DNA from: Pyrodictiaceae archaeon
GTDB taxonomy: Archaea; Thermoproteota; Thermoprotei_A; Sulfolobales; Pyrodictiaceae
Reading direction: 5' to 3'
Assembly (NCBI GenBank): GCA_027036135.1
Contig: JALVSY010000007.1
Location: forward strand, 1,173,480-1,237,479
DNA: 64,000 nt
The position numbers and the translations under genes were made by a program. Positions 1 through 7,855 of the stretch are shown in pieces; positions within the stretch are counted from its first letter, which is position 1; every line of letters starts with the position of its first letter. Under the pieces are notes generated by a model. It saw nothing but the letters and a program-made list of their open reading frames with translations. It did no database searches and was not told the DNA's origin.

Positions 1-1234
1 CTAGGTCTCGTAGTATCTTCTCAAGGGTTCTCCGCGGCCTAGCGACGAGTAGGCACCTAGCCCGGGAAGAGGCTAGTGCCGAGAGCCTACGGAGAGCAGC
101 GAGCTCCCGTGGGCCTAGTTTCCTGGGCCTAGCCTCTTCCTCTAGGAGGTTCCAATCGTAGCGAGTCCTCCACGCAGCCAGTAGCGCCTCGTACACTGTC
201 TTTGCGGCTCGGTGTAGCTTGCCGGGGGCTGGCCTGTGCCTCGGCAGCTCCTCTACCAGGTCTACTAGGCCGCGTCGGTGCAGCGGGGAGGCTCTCTCCT
301 CTTCCTCGGGGAGCGTTGCGGCCCCAATAGCCTCCCTCATGACGAGGTACATGGGCGCAGCTATAACCAGTGAGGCAGCGGCTAGCGCGCCCGGCAGCGC
401 CTCCAATGCCTTGATTACTCGGTGCTCCTCTGCGCTTAGGTATGAGAGGGCCTCGATTATCAGTATTCCTGGGTGTATCTTGGTTGCCACCTCAGCGGCT
501 GTGTACTCTTGTCGATAGAGATAGAGCGGGACGATGACCGTGGTGTTGCCTGGCTCCGCGCCCGCCAAGCTCATCAACATTGCTACTTCTCCTAGGGGGT
601 TCAGCCCAGTCCCGTTCTCCGCCAATAGCACCGCATTGGTGAGCGCGTCGCTATCCGGTATGTAGACTAGTGTGTAGCTCGAGGAGTTGTAGACGAGTAG
701 GCCTGGGAGCGCGTCGGGGTACGTGTAGCCCTCTATGCGCCACTTACCAGTAGGCTCCGTGACCATCACTGTGTGGAGGGCGAATAGCTCCCCGCTCCTT
801 GTGAATACGACGTAGTCTCTCGGCGAGACACTATAGGTTATGGGCTGGCTTATCCCCAGCAAGCCAGCGAGGGAGGGGGCACAGAGGGACTCGTCGCTAA
901 TCACTATGGAGACGTGCGCCCCGAGGCTAATGAGTCTCTCCACTTCGTTCACGAGCTGCTCGAGGCCTTGGGGGGAGCAGCGAGTAGGATTAGAGACAAG
1001 ATAGACAACACTCATCGAGCCGGTATTGCTTGCACAAGTCTCGAGCACCACGTCGTAGCCAAGCCTGGTCAGTAGCTTCACCAGCAGCGAGGAACCCCAA
1101 GGGGAATCATCATCGGGGCCGCCGATGTGGGTCCCATAGCCTATTGAGAGCCTCACAGCCTTCGGCGCAGCATAGATAGCCGCTACGAGGGCAACGACTA
1201 CTAGCCCTAGGATGAAGAGACGCTCGCCGAGCAA
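1..1234 (-). CDS. DUF4350-like membrane protein, 3' part cut by window edge
   Basis: An open frame of about 411 codons runs from a TTG at 1234 off the left edge of the window. A Shine-Dalgarno-like GGAGG lies about 12 bases before the TTG, inside the end of the upstream gene. The protein starts with a hydrophobic helix (LFILGLVVVALVAAIYA), followed by an extracytoplasmic region that opens with RLSIGYGTHIGGPDDD. That layout recalls the DUF4350 domain, which has a helix and then a segment predicting a sugar or nucleotide-like fold. A second hydrophobic helix (GALAAASLVIAAPMYLVM) is followed by a charged cytoplasmic tail. The gene follows the DUF4129-like gene with 2 bases between them, so the two are co-transcribed. 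In archaea such pairs usually sit with moxR and DUF58 genes, which would lie beyond the left edge. The family assignment is by pattern only. Confidence 0.6.
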   Translation of the reverse strand, partial: MLGERLFILGLVVVALVAAIYAAPKAVRLSIGYGTHIGGPDDDSPWGSSLLVKLLTRLGYDVVLETCASNTGSMSVVYLVSNPTRCSPQGLEQLVNEVERLISLGAHVSIVISDESLCAPSLAGLLGISQPITYSVSPRDYVVFTRSGELFALHTVMVTEPTGKWRIEGYTYPDALPGLLVYNSSSYTLVYIPDSDALTNAVLLAENGTGLNPLGEVAMLMSLAGAEPGNTTVIVPLYLYRQEYTAAEVATKIHPGILIIEALSYLSAEEHRVIKALEALPGALAAASLVIAAPMYLVMREAIGAATLPEEEERASPLHRRGLVDLVEELPRHRPAPGKLHRAAKTVYEALLAAWRTRYDWNLLEEEARPRKLGPRELAALRRLSALASSRARCLLVARPRRTLEKILRDL

Positions 1235-1236
1235 AG

Positions 1237-4200
1237 CTAGTCCCTTCCTCCAGTGAGCCTCTTGATCGCGTTCCTTATCCTCTCGAGATGCTTCTCCGTG
1301 ACGGGGTGGCTGCTGAACCTAGCCTCCTCGTACGCGAGAGCAGCGTCAGTCATCGTGCTTCTATCTGGCTCGGGGAAGCGGGCAACGTACTCGCGATGAG
1401 TCTCGCTGGGCTTACGGGGCCCATAAATCTGTGCAGCTACTCGTAGCAGCTTATCGAACTCCTTCACTACTCTTTCCCTGAGGCCCCGGGCCTGCTTCTC
1501 CCCGGAGACGCCTAGCCGAGAAGCAACTGGCTCAAGGGCTCTACGCAGCATGACTATCCTCTCAGGTTTCGATGAGAGCCATAAGAGGAGCATAGCGATA
1601 ACCAGTATGGAGCCGAGCAAGACCGCTGCTATACCCGCTACACCGCCCTGGCTAAGCCTGGGCACGCTTAGCCGGGGAGTGTGAAGAGTCATGGGGGCCG
1701 ATGTGTTTCCACTACTTGTCTCTATCCTGCCTTCCCTGTGGACGACGAGGACTTCTTCCCTCGGCTCCTGGCTGTGAAGCATGCTATGGATAAGCTTGTT
1801 CACTGTGCCCGGGTTAAGGTAGTTCAGTAGGGTTGAGACGTTCATCCCGCTCCGGCTTAGCTCTTGCAGGGCCTTGGCTGCCTCCTCGGGGTTGGAGCGC
1901 GTCATGTTCTCTAGTTGCCTTGCTGCCTCGCCTAGCCTTCCCTCCCGTATCAGCTTGATTAACTCGCCCACATCTATGCCCTGGCTGGCTGCTCCCCGGG
2001 CTCCTCTTCCTTGGCTCAGCACCGCGTTGGCTATACTCAGTATGCCTGGCTCGGGGTTCTCCTCGAGGAGGCGATTAAGCCTCTTAACAAGGGGTTTAAC
2101 CACTTGGGGCGGGTTCCCTGTAGATGCTATTCTCTTCGCCAAGGTTCTCGCTGCTGTCTCGTTGCCCTCTACGAGGCTCCTCGCCAGCTCCTCTAGCTCC
2201 TCGGCTAACTGGTTCTCGCCCTGCTTCCTCAGCTCCTGGGCAAGCTCGTCGAGTAACTGCTTAGCAGCAGCCACCTTAGAGGCCTCTTGGCCGCCGAGTG
2301 TCTCTACCTGCTCCAGGGTCTTCAATAGCTCTGCGACGCCTCTCTCTCCTAGGGCCTTCTTTATGAGCTCTGCTTCCTCTCCACCGCTCTCAATGGCTTC
2401 CCGGACCCTCTTCGCCAAGAGGACTGACTGGGGCAGGTTCCCGGTCTCGACACCCGTAGCTATCTTCTCGAGGGTCTCAGCTGCATGCGTGAGCTGTATA
2501 GAGACATTAGCATAGGCAGGCGTCCCTGCCGCTTCTCTTAGCCGGGCTGCTGCCTCCTCTAGGCCTCCTAGGCTCTCCTTGACGAGCACCCTTGTGTTAA
2601 CCGGATAGGGTGTCTGCACTAGTCCTAGGGCCCAGTATGCCAGCACGGGGTTCTTCTCCGAGACCTGTTTAACGGCGCTGCGCAGCTCAGCGACATTGTC
2701 TACTAGGAGCCTTGCTAGCCCCATCGCGTAGGCATAGTTTATGACGAGCCTTCCACCCATTACCCGTATAGAGGCATACCTCGTATAGTAGCCGAGCCAC
2801 TTAACCAGATCCTCGGGGCTTCTTATCTCCCTAGCGGCACTTATGGCCTGGCTAAGGGCAACCGATAATATCGCGTAGCGTAGCGGGTCACTACCCGGTC
2901 TAATACCGGCGCGCCTAGCTATTATCGCGGCATCCGACTGCTCTATGTAGCCTAGCAAGCCACGCTCATAGGTGTTTATAGCGGCTAGGACTATCACGGC
3001 TGGCCATGGATGAGCCACGCTAGTAGCATAGCTAGCTAGTGCTTCAACACCCTTCTCGCTAAGCAGGCTAACCGCTTCCTCGGCCCCCGGCATCGCTATG
3101 CCGCTCGAGCCGAGTATCCAGGGGTCAAGCGGCACAAAGGGATCTAGGACGAGAACCGTGAGAGCTACACTGGTTACATAGCTCGGCGCCAGGGCTATGA
3201 GGGCCGAGGCCTCGCCGCCCACGGTACTCCAGTTAATCGGGTTAAACCCTGCTCTAAGAATTGCTTCTCGTAGCTCGTCGAAGGGCTCGGCACTGGGCAA
3301 GGGGCTACTGGGGCCTCGGAGCAACTTGTCGCGGGGAATGGCTAGGGCGAGGCCGAGGGGCACAGTATACTCCTCGTCACCGATGAGCAGGCGCACAGGG
3401 AGGGCATGGTGGCGGGCAATGTAGCCCAGCACGCTAGGCGCTAGAGCACCAACCCCGCTAACGGTTACGCCTCCTGCTCCTAGCTCTACTACTCGGTTAA
3501 GGAGACGAGAGTATAGAGGGTAAGCAGCGGTGCTGAGCACGGCTAGCGCGGCAGCTCTCACATAGTCTCCTCGGGCAAGGCTCTCATTGACTAACCTCAC
3601 TAATTGCTCTGGCTCGCTAGCCGAGTAGCTAGGAGCAATAATGGCTAGCATCCTCCTAGCCGTGACGGGGCTGAGGCTAGCCGGGTTCACTAGAGCTGCT
3701 ACCAGCTCTAGGCCGGGCTCGTCGAGAAGCAGCACCATTCTCCAGTAATCCTTGTCGGGGACGCCGCTAAGCGCGGCAGTCAGCGCCATGCCGTGGATAG
3801 CGGAGTAGACGTCAACTCCCTTTGCTATCTCTCGGGGGTAGTAGGTGAACACGATGCTCCTCACATCACTGCTTGCCCCGGCGTAGCGTAGGTTGTTAAG
3901 GAGTATTGCTGCTAGGCGCTGAACAATCTTCGCAGGATCAACCACGCCTAGGCCCAGCGGGGTAGGACTCATGGAGGCAACAAGGTATACGTGGTAAAGA
4001 AGACTACTAGGACAACTATACGGCGGAGGACTCGTTGCCAAGAGGGAGACGAGGGTCTCCAACGCGAGTCTCTTCTCGTCAAGGCTAGTATTCGAGGCAA
4101 GGACACTGGCTACCCATAGTGCTCGCTGTGTAGCGTTGCCCGGCCAATTAGTGGTACAGTTAACTAGTGCCTCTAGGTAGCTAGCTGCCTCCCCGTACCC

Positions 4201-4386
4201 TATCACGCCGAGAGTATACTGGGCTAGGAGAGCGCGGAACCGCTTAGCCAGCTGCTCCACAACACCCTGCTCATTCTCGCTAGCAGCTAGTGCTCCCAGC
4301 TCTGAGCCTAGCAGAGCAACCAGAAGCAGTAGCGCGAGTACTACTCGCCTACTAGTCCTCTTCACTGCTATGGCGAGGCCCCTCAT
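1237..4386 (-). CDS. Large secreted/membrane protein with C-terminal DUF4129-like domain
   Basis: This is a 1049-residue protein with an N-terminal signal or anchor helix (residues about 14-36, VVLALLLLVALLGSELGALA). A long alpha-helical extracellular region follows, containing many coiled, Glu/Leu-rich segments around residues 620-850. One transmembrane helix lies near residue 935 (GVAGIAAVLLGSILVIAMLL). The cytoplasmic C-terminus contains RKPSETHREYVARF and LAYEEARFSSHP, which match the DUF4129 pattern (a short helical domain found with transglutaminase-like and MoxR/DUF58 systems). The gene starts with ATG and is transcribed toward the DUF4350-like gene 2 bases downstream. I infer a role in a MoxR-type envelope assembly or maturation system. 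The large extracellular part is not recognised. Confidence 0.65.
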   Translation of the reverse strand: MRGLAIAVKRTSRRVVLALLLLVALLGSELGALAASENEQGVVEQLAKRFRALLAQYTLGVIGYGEAASYLEALVNCTTNWPGNATQRALWVASVLASNTSLDEKRLALETLVSLLATSPPPYSCPSSLLYHVYLVASMSPTPLGLGVVDPAKIVQRLAAILLNNLRYAGASSDVRSIVFTYYPREIAKGVDVYSAIHGMALTAALSGVPDKDYWRMVLLLDEPGLELVAALVNPASLSPVTARRMLAIIAPSYSASEPEQLVRLVNESLARGDYVRAAALAVLSTAAYPLYSRLLNRVVELGAGGVTVSGVGALAPSVLGYIARHHALPVRLLIGDEEYTVPLGLALAIPRDKLLRGPSSPLPSAEPFDELREAILRAGFNPINWSTVGGEASALIALAPSYVTSVALTVLVLDPFVPLDPWILGSSGIAMPGAEEAVSLLSEKGVEALASYATSVAHPWPAVIVLAAINTYERGLLGYIEQSDAAIIARRAGIRPGSDPLRYAILSVALSQAISAAREIRSPEDLVKWLGYYTRYASIRVMGGRLVINYAYAMGLARLLVDNVAELRSAVKQVSEKNPVLAYWALGLVQTPYPVNTRVLVKESLGGLEEAAARLREAAGTPAYANVSIQLTHAAETLEKIATGVETGNLPQSVLLAKRVREAIESGGEEAELIKKALGERGVAELLKTLEQVETLGGQEASKVAAAKQLLDELAQELRKQGENQLAEELEELARSLVEGNETAARTLAKRIASTGNPPQVVKPLVKRLNRLLEENPEPGILSIANAVLSQGRGARGAASQGIDVGELIKLIREGRLGEAARQLENMTRSNPEEAAKALQELSRSGMNVSTLLNYLNPGTVNKLIHSMLHSQEPREEVLVVHREGRIETSSGNTSAPMTLHTPRLSVPRLSQGGVAGIAAVLLGSILVIAMLLLWLSSKPERIVMLRRALEPVASRLGVSGEKQARGLRERVVKEFDKLLRVAAQIYGPRKPSETHREYVARFPEPDRSTMTDAALAYEEARFSSHPVTEKHLERIRNAIKRLTGGRD

Positions 4387-4445
4387 AGATACATGGTTAC
4401 ACAGGGGACTAGTCTAATCACTCTTTCGCCGCGCTAATCCCTTCC

Positions 4446-5291
4446 TTACTCTCTTGGAAGGAGCTGGGCTAGCGCCACGAGGCCCGCTCCCATGGCGAAC
4501 CTCGTCGTAACCGGCTCGTGGAACAACAAGACCCCCCATGTAACGGCTAGTACTAGCTCGAGCGTCGCTGCGACAGAGGCGCGGTGGGCAGAGACTCCTA
4601 GGCTTAGCCCCTTGTAGAAAAATATGTAGGATAAGTGGCTAATCACTATGGCTAGGTAAGCGACTGCTACGAGACAAGCACTCGTCACCACGACGTTGCC
4701 GCGGATAAGCGCTATGGGCAGCGCCCCGAGCAGGAGCCATAGCTGCACACCAGCAGCAAGCGAGACCGGGTCGAGGCCCCTGGCGAGCCTAGAGGAGGCA
4801 TAGATAGAGGCACCGTACAGAGCACCGCTCAGGAGACCCACAAGGTAACCAATACCAGTTATGGGGCCCCCGGCCTCGGCCTCAAGGGCTATGAGCCCCG
4901 CCCCCGCTAGGACTAGGAGGGAGGCAACAAGCCCCCTGATACACGGCCTCTTCTTCTCCAAGACAAGCTGATAGACAAGGACCCAGAGAGGAGCAGTGTA
5001 GAGCAAAACCTCCTCCCTGGCAACACCGAGGTAGTCCACGCCGTAGTAGAACGAGGCATAGAACGGAGCGAATACGGCAGCGCCGAGAAACACGACCCTC
5101 GTATCAAGGACTACGTGGACCCGATAAACACCGGCCAGGACCCCCAGGACAGTGATAAGCGCGGCTAGTGCCTGCCTGCCGAGCAGGACCCCGCTCGGCG
5201 AGCAGCCCCCAAGGTAGCCATACTTTGTCGCGACAGCTATTGTTGACCAGGTAGCAGCTGCTAGGTATACGTAGAGAATGGCGCGCCGCAT
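4446..5291 (-). CDS. EamA/DMT-family transporter
   Basis: The 281-residue protein is almost entirely hydrophobic, with about ten predicted membrane helices in two similar halves. This matches the length and duplicated architecture of drug/metabolite transporters with two EamA domains. The first helix contains AAATWSTIAVATKYG, a typical EamA opening, and the second half repeats the arrangement (LVGLLSGALYGASIY). It probably exports or exchanges a small metabolite across the cytoplasmic membrane. The substrate cannot be read from the sequence. The start is ATG at 5291, with a TATA-like CTTATAAGG on the minus strand about 45 bases upstream. It is convergent with no neighbour and stands alone, 59 bases from the DUF4129 gene downstream. 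Confidence 0.85.
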   Translation of the reverse strand: MRRAILYVYLAAATWSTIAVATKYGYLGGCSPSGVLLGRQALAALITVLGVLAGVYRVHVVLDTRVVFLGAAVFAPFYASFYYGVDYLGVAREEVLLYTAPLWVLVYQLVLEKKRPCIRGLVASLLVLAGAGLIALEAEAGGPITGIGYLVGLLSGALYGASIYASSRLARGLDPVSLAAGVQLWLLLGALPIALIRGNVVVTSACLVAVAYLAIVISHLSYIFFYKGLSLGVSAHRASVAATLELVLAVTWGVLLFHEPVTTRFAMGAGLVALAQLLPRE

Positions 5292-5446
5292 CCCAGCCCT
5301 TGCTCCCAGGAGGACCTAGTGAGGCAATGAGGCCTTATAAGGAGCGAGGAGAGGATAAGCTAGTCCACAATTATACTAGGGGAGCCCCGTGGGAACAAGG
5401 CCTCGCCGGGGACAGGTAAGGAGCAATGAGCTTGTGCAGGGGAGTG

Positions 5447-5452
5447 TTTATA
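5447..5452 (+). promoter_or_regulatory. TATA box of the 5490 gene
   Basis: TTTATA lies about 40 bases before the TTG start at 5490. Initiation about 25 bases downstream would leave a very short leader, as is usual in Crenarchaeota. The upstream half of this divergent intergenic region holds a GC-rich stretch (5377-5411) of unknown meaning. Confidence 0.5.
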
Positions 5453-5489
5453 GATATCCACCGATAGCTCCCAGTATTATGGGGCCTCA

Positions 5490-6098
5490 TTGCCACTATG
5501 TAAACCAGTTAAGCTAAGCCCCGATACACGTGTCGATGCCTACGTCTTCGGCCACGTGACCCGGGCATATGGTGTCAAGAGGTACTATGCTGGCTACCCC
5601 GAGGACCTAATCATCATAGACCGGTACATGTACGTAGTCAAGATGCCTATCGGGGTCGCAGAGGACAAGAGGATAAAGATGGTATTCGTGCTAAGAGCCT
5701 ACATCGGCGACAAGGTTATAAGATTCAATGACTGCTGGCTTGTCAGGGTATCAGCACCGTTCCCCATCTATCACCCGCTCAACTTCAAGAGGGCATTGAT
5801 ACCCTACAAGGTCTACAATGGCTGGGTGATGAAGCTTTATCGAAGAAGGATAGACGAGGTAGTGTTCCTCGCGAGCAGCAAGGAGATAGCAGAGGAGATA
5901 TCGTGGAGAATAATGGTTGGTAGACGAGTACGCACCCTGGCTTATCGCTACCTCTACCCGGTTGCGTGCTATAAGTGCCCCAAGAGCCTCCTAGTATACG
6001 ATAAGCCCGTGGAGCGCAGCACATTCTATGCAAAGTACCCCGAGGACTCCCGGGAAGAAGAGACCCCGGGGAAGAGGCTAGCGGGCAAGAAGGCCTAG
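5490..6098 (+). CDS. Conserved-looking hypothetical protein
   Basis: This is a 202-residue, basic, soluble-looking protein that I do not recognise. It starts with TTG at 5490; an ATG at 5479 is in another frame that closes at once. It is rich in Tyr and Arg with alternating hydrophobic stretches (YMYVVKMPIGV, KMVFVLRAYIG), suggesting a beta-rich fold. There is one CxxC pair (CYKCPKS near residue 160) that could bind metal or form a disulfide. Membrane helices are absent. The last 21 bases overlap the 3' end of the convergent regulator gene. Codon use matches the neighbours. Confidence 0.6.
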   Translation: MPLCKPVKLSPDTRVDAYVFGHVTRAYGVKRYYAGYPEDLIIIDRYMYVVKMPIGVAEDKRIKMVFVLRAYIGDKVIRFNDCWLVRVSAPFPIYHPLNFKRALIPYKVYNGWVMKLYRRRIDEVVFLASSKEIAEEISWRIMVGRRVRTLAYRYLYPVACYKCPKSLLVYDKPVERSTFYAKYPEDSREEETPGKRLAGKKA

Positions 6099-7094
6099 TT
6101 TCTGAACCATCTCGGGGAGAGGCATGGGCTCCAGGGACCACTTCTTCTCAAGGGGGTTATACATCTCCACCGGTATTATCACGCCAAACCCCGTCGTTAT
6201 CACGCCGGTATAGATTATACAGTCTCCTAGCTTCCTCCTAACAGTCTCCGTCTCCTCGTCCCCGAGCACCATTACTGTCGCAGCTGTCTCCTCTCCCACA
6301 AAGATACTTGGAGAGGAGCGGGTTGAGGCAATGACCTCGTAGAGCTCTGTATAGCAGTCTCGCTTAACCTTCATGTAGAGAGGTATTACGCGGGGATTAT
6401 TTAGGCGGGGTACCGCGAGCAATAATACCCTGCCAATAACCCCTGCCTCGCTTAGCCTGCGATACGCCTTAGACAACTTGCTATAGCTGAGCCGGTGTCC
6501 AGGTATCCTCTTATCCAGTCTCTCCCAGTACACGACATTGATATCCGTGAGGTCCTGGAGAGACATGAGCGGCTCACGGTCTAGGAGAGCGTAGAGCAGG
6601 AGATCCAAGAGGCTAGGCTTGTAGTTCTCTGGTAGTCCCCTTATCCTCGCCACTATATCCTTGCATGGGTAGACGGGTATAGTCACTCCTGGCTCTGGCT
6701 CACCCAGCTTGCTCAGCTCATCGAGGAACTCGTCGAAGAGCTCCCTTGGAGCCAAGTAGCTGTAGACATGCTGGTTATCAAGCGTGGCTCGGTATGAGTA
6801 GAGGTAGCGATATAGCGGCACCTTCCCAACGAGGTCGCGCATCATCCTTATCTCGCCGAGGGGCTTATCAGAGTGAATAACAACGGTTTGCAGCCCGAGC
6901 GGCCTTAGGTCACGTATATGCTGGGGCCAGAGCTCCATGCCTTTCTCTCGTAGCTTCCTCAGTATCTGCCGAACATAGTTCACCGAGGAGTGTAGCCTTT
7001 TAGCTATCAGCTCGGCCTCTAGCCTGAAATCATAGCAGGCTATTAGGTCTGCTACCTCCTTCTCTCGGGGCGTTAGCCAGCTCATACCACTCAA
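6078..7094 (-). CDS. Winged-helix transcriptional regulator, two HTH units
   Basis: The 338-residue protein opens with a helix-turn-helix: TPREKEVADLIACYDF, then AELIAKRLHSSVNYVRQILRKLREKG. This is the layout of Lrp/AsnC-type and related archaeal winged-helix regulators. A second winged-helix-like unit lies near residues 165-230 (LLDLLLYALLDREPLMSLQDL, then LSYSKLSKAYRRLSEAGVIGRV). The C-terminal part alternates strands and helices and could be a ligand-sensing domain. The start is ATG at 7094. No target can be assigned. It is convergent with the unknown 5490 gene and divergent from the 7404 gene across a long AT-rich spacer. Confidence 0.7.
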   Translation of the reverse strand: MSGMSWLTPREKEVADLIACYDFRLEAELIAKRLHSSVNYVRQILRKLREKGMELWPQHIRDLRPLGLQTVVIHSDKPLGEIRMMRDLVGKVPLYRYLYSYRATLDNQHVYSYLAPRELFDEFLDELSKLGEPEPGVTIPVYPCKDIVARIRGLPENYKPSLLDLLLYALLDREPLMSLQDLTDINVVYWERLDKRIPGHRLSYSKLSKAYRRLSEAGVIGRVLLLAVPRLNNPRVIPLYMKVKRDCYTELYEVIASTRSSPSIFVGEETAATVMVLGDEETETVRRKLGDCIIYTGVITTGFGVIIPVEMYNPLEKKWSLEPMPLPEMVQKLGLLAR

Positions 7095-7403
7095 CTCTTA
7101 GGGCACGTGTTTCTCCGAAATACCTTGCTATCTAGCCAGTAAGGGCCAGGGGGCCTTCCTGGGGTGAACGAGAAGGCGCCATCACTATACTTGTCGCTGG
7201 GGCTGTGTTTATGCATTAAGTTTTCAAGAGTGCTTCTTGTATCTGAGAGAAATGCTTAAAAGTTAGCAAATCCTATTCCATAGGCTCTCCATGTCTATAC
7301 CCGGCTCAGTATTGAGGCACAAATAATAGCTAATATCTGAAAATTTAAGCTGGACTAATACTTAAAGCCACTACACCAGTATTCTCTGCCTGGGTGAGCC
7401 TCT
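7095..7403. promoter_or_regulatory. Divergent intergenic region with promoters
   Basis: This is a 309-base AT-rich spacer between the regulator and the 7404 gene. CTTAAAG at 7361-7367 is a plausible TATA box for the plus-strand gene, with GGTGA before its ATG. A second TATA-like run, CTTAAAAG near 7255, has no obvious gene behind it; an ATG at 7289 opens only 11 codons. I see no other structure. Confidence 0.5.
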
Positions 7404-7784
7404 ATGCCAGGACTACGTCGCGTAAAAGAACTGATAGCATCCCTGCTAAAACGCTACCCGGGACTACGTGAGCGGAGACGCCTACAACTAACATATACTG
7501 CCGTTAAGAGCCTCGAGGAGCGAGGAGAAAAAATCACCCTGGAAAACGTGGTCAAGGAGGCTAGGAGAATAATAGAGGAAACAGGAAAGGACATAGACTG
7601 GGGCATAAAGCCGGACGAGTACACAGAGGAAATAGCTGCTCCTCTCCTCCACGAACTAGCTGAGATGGGCGTCATTGAGTTGTCGCCGGAACTACTAAGC
7701 GAGATCGCTAAGAGGCTGAGAAAGCGAGCCGAGACAGAGACCACACCCATTACGGGAATAGCGGTGTTCACTAGGCCGGTGTAA
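7404..7784 (+). CDS. Small helical hypothetical protein
   Basis: This is a 126-residue charged, mainly helical protein with an ATG start preceded by a GGTGA motif. The N-terminal half is basic (RVKELIASLLKRYPGLRERR) and the middle reads like a helical-bundle or winged-helix fragment (ITLENVVKEARRIIEETGKD). No catalytic motif is visible and I do not recognise the family. It is followed 71 bases later by the C25 peptidase on the same strand, but a functional link cannot be shown. Confidence 0.6.
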   Translation: MPGLRRVKELIASLLKRYPGLRERRRLQLTYTAVKSLEERGEKITLENVVKEARRIIEETGKDIDWGIKPDEYTEEIAAPLLHELAEMGVIELSPELLSEIAKRLRKRAETETTPITGIAVFTRPV

Positions 7785-7855
7785 CGTGGTTTCTTTTTCA
7801 CAGCGCTTATTTTATCAACCCGGCCTCGCCTTTTCCTCTTACTAGGTGCCTCGTA

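Noticed and set aside
219..518. Plus-strand frame of 99 codons at the left edge
   Set aside because: It lies opposite the DUF4350-like gene, whose translation is continuous and has sensible membrane helices. The plus frame is Ser/Arg-rich without a domain.
5377..5411. GC-rich intergenic stretch GGGGAGCCCC as a third copy of the A/B RNA family
   Set aside because: Only the first block is similar. The TGGGYGATGAG block and following hairpin are missing.
7289..7324. Eleven-codon leader peptide before the 7404 gene
   Set aside because: There is no ribosome site, it is very short, and attenuation by leader peptides is not established in Crenarchaeota.
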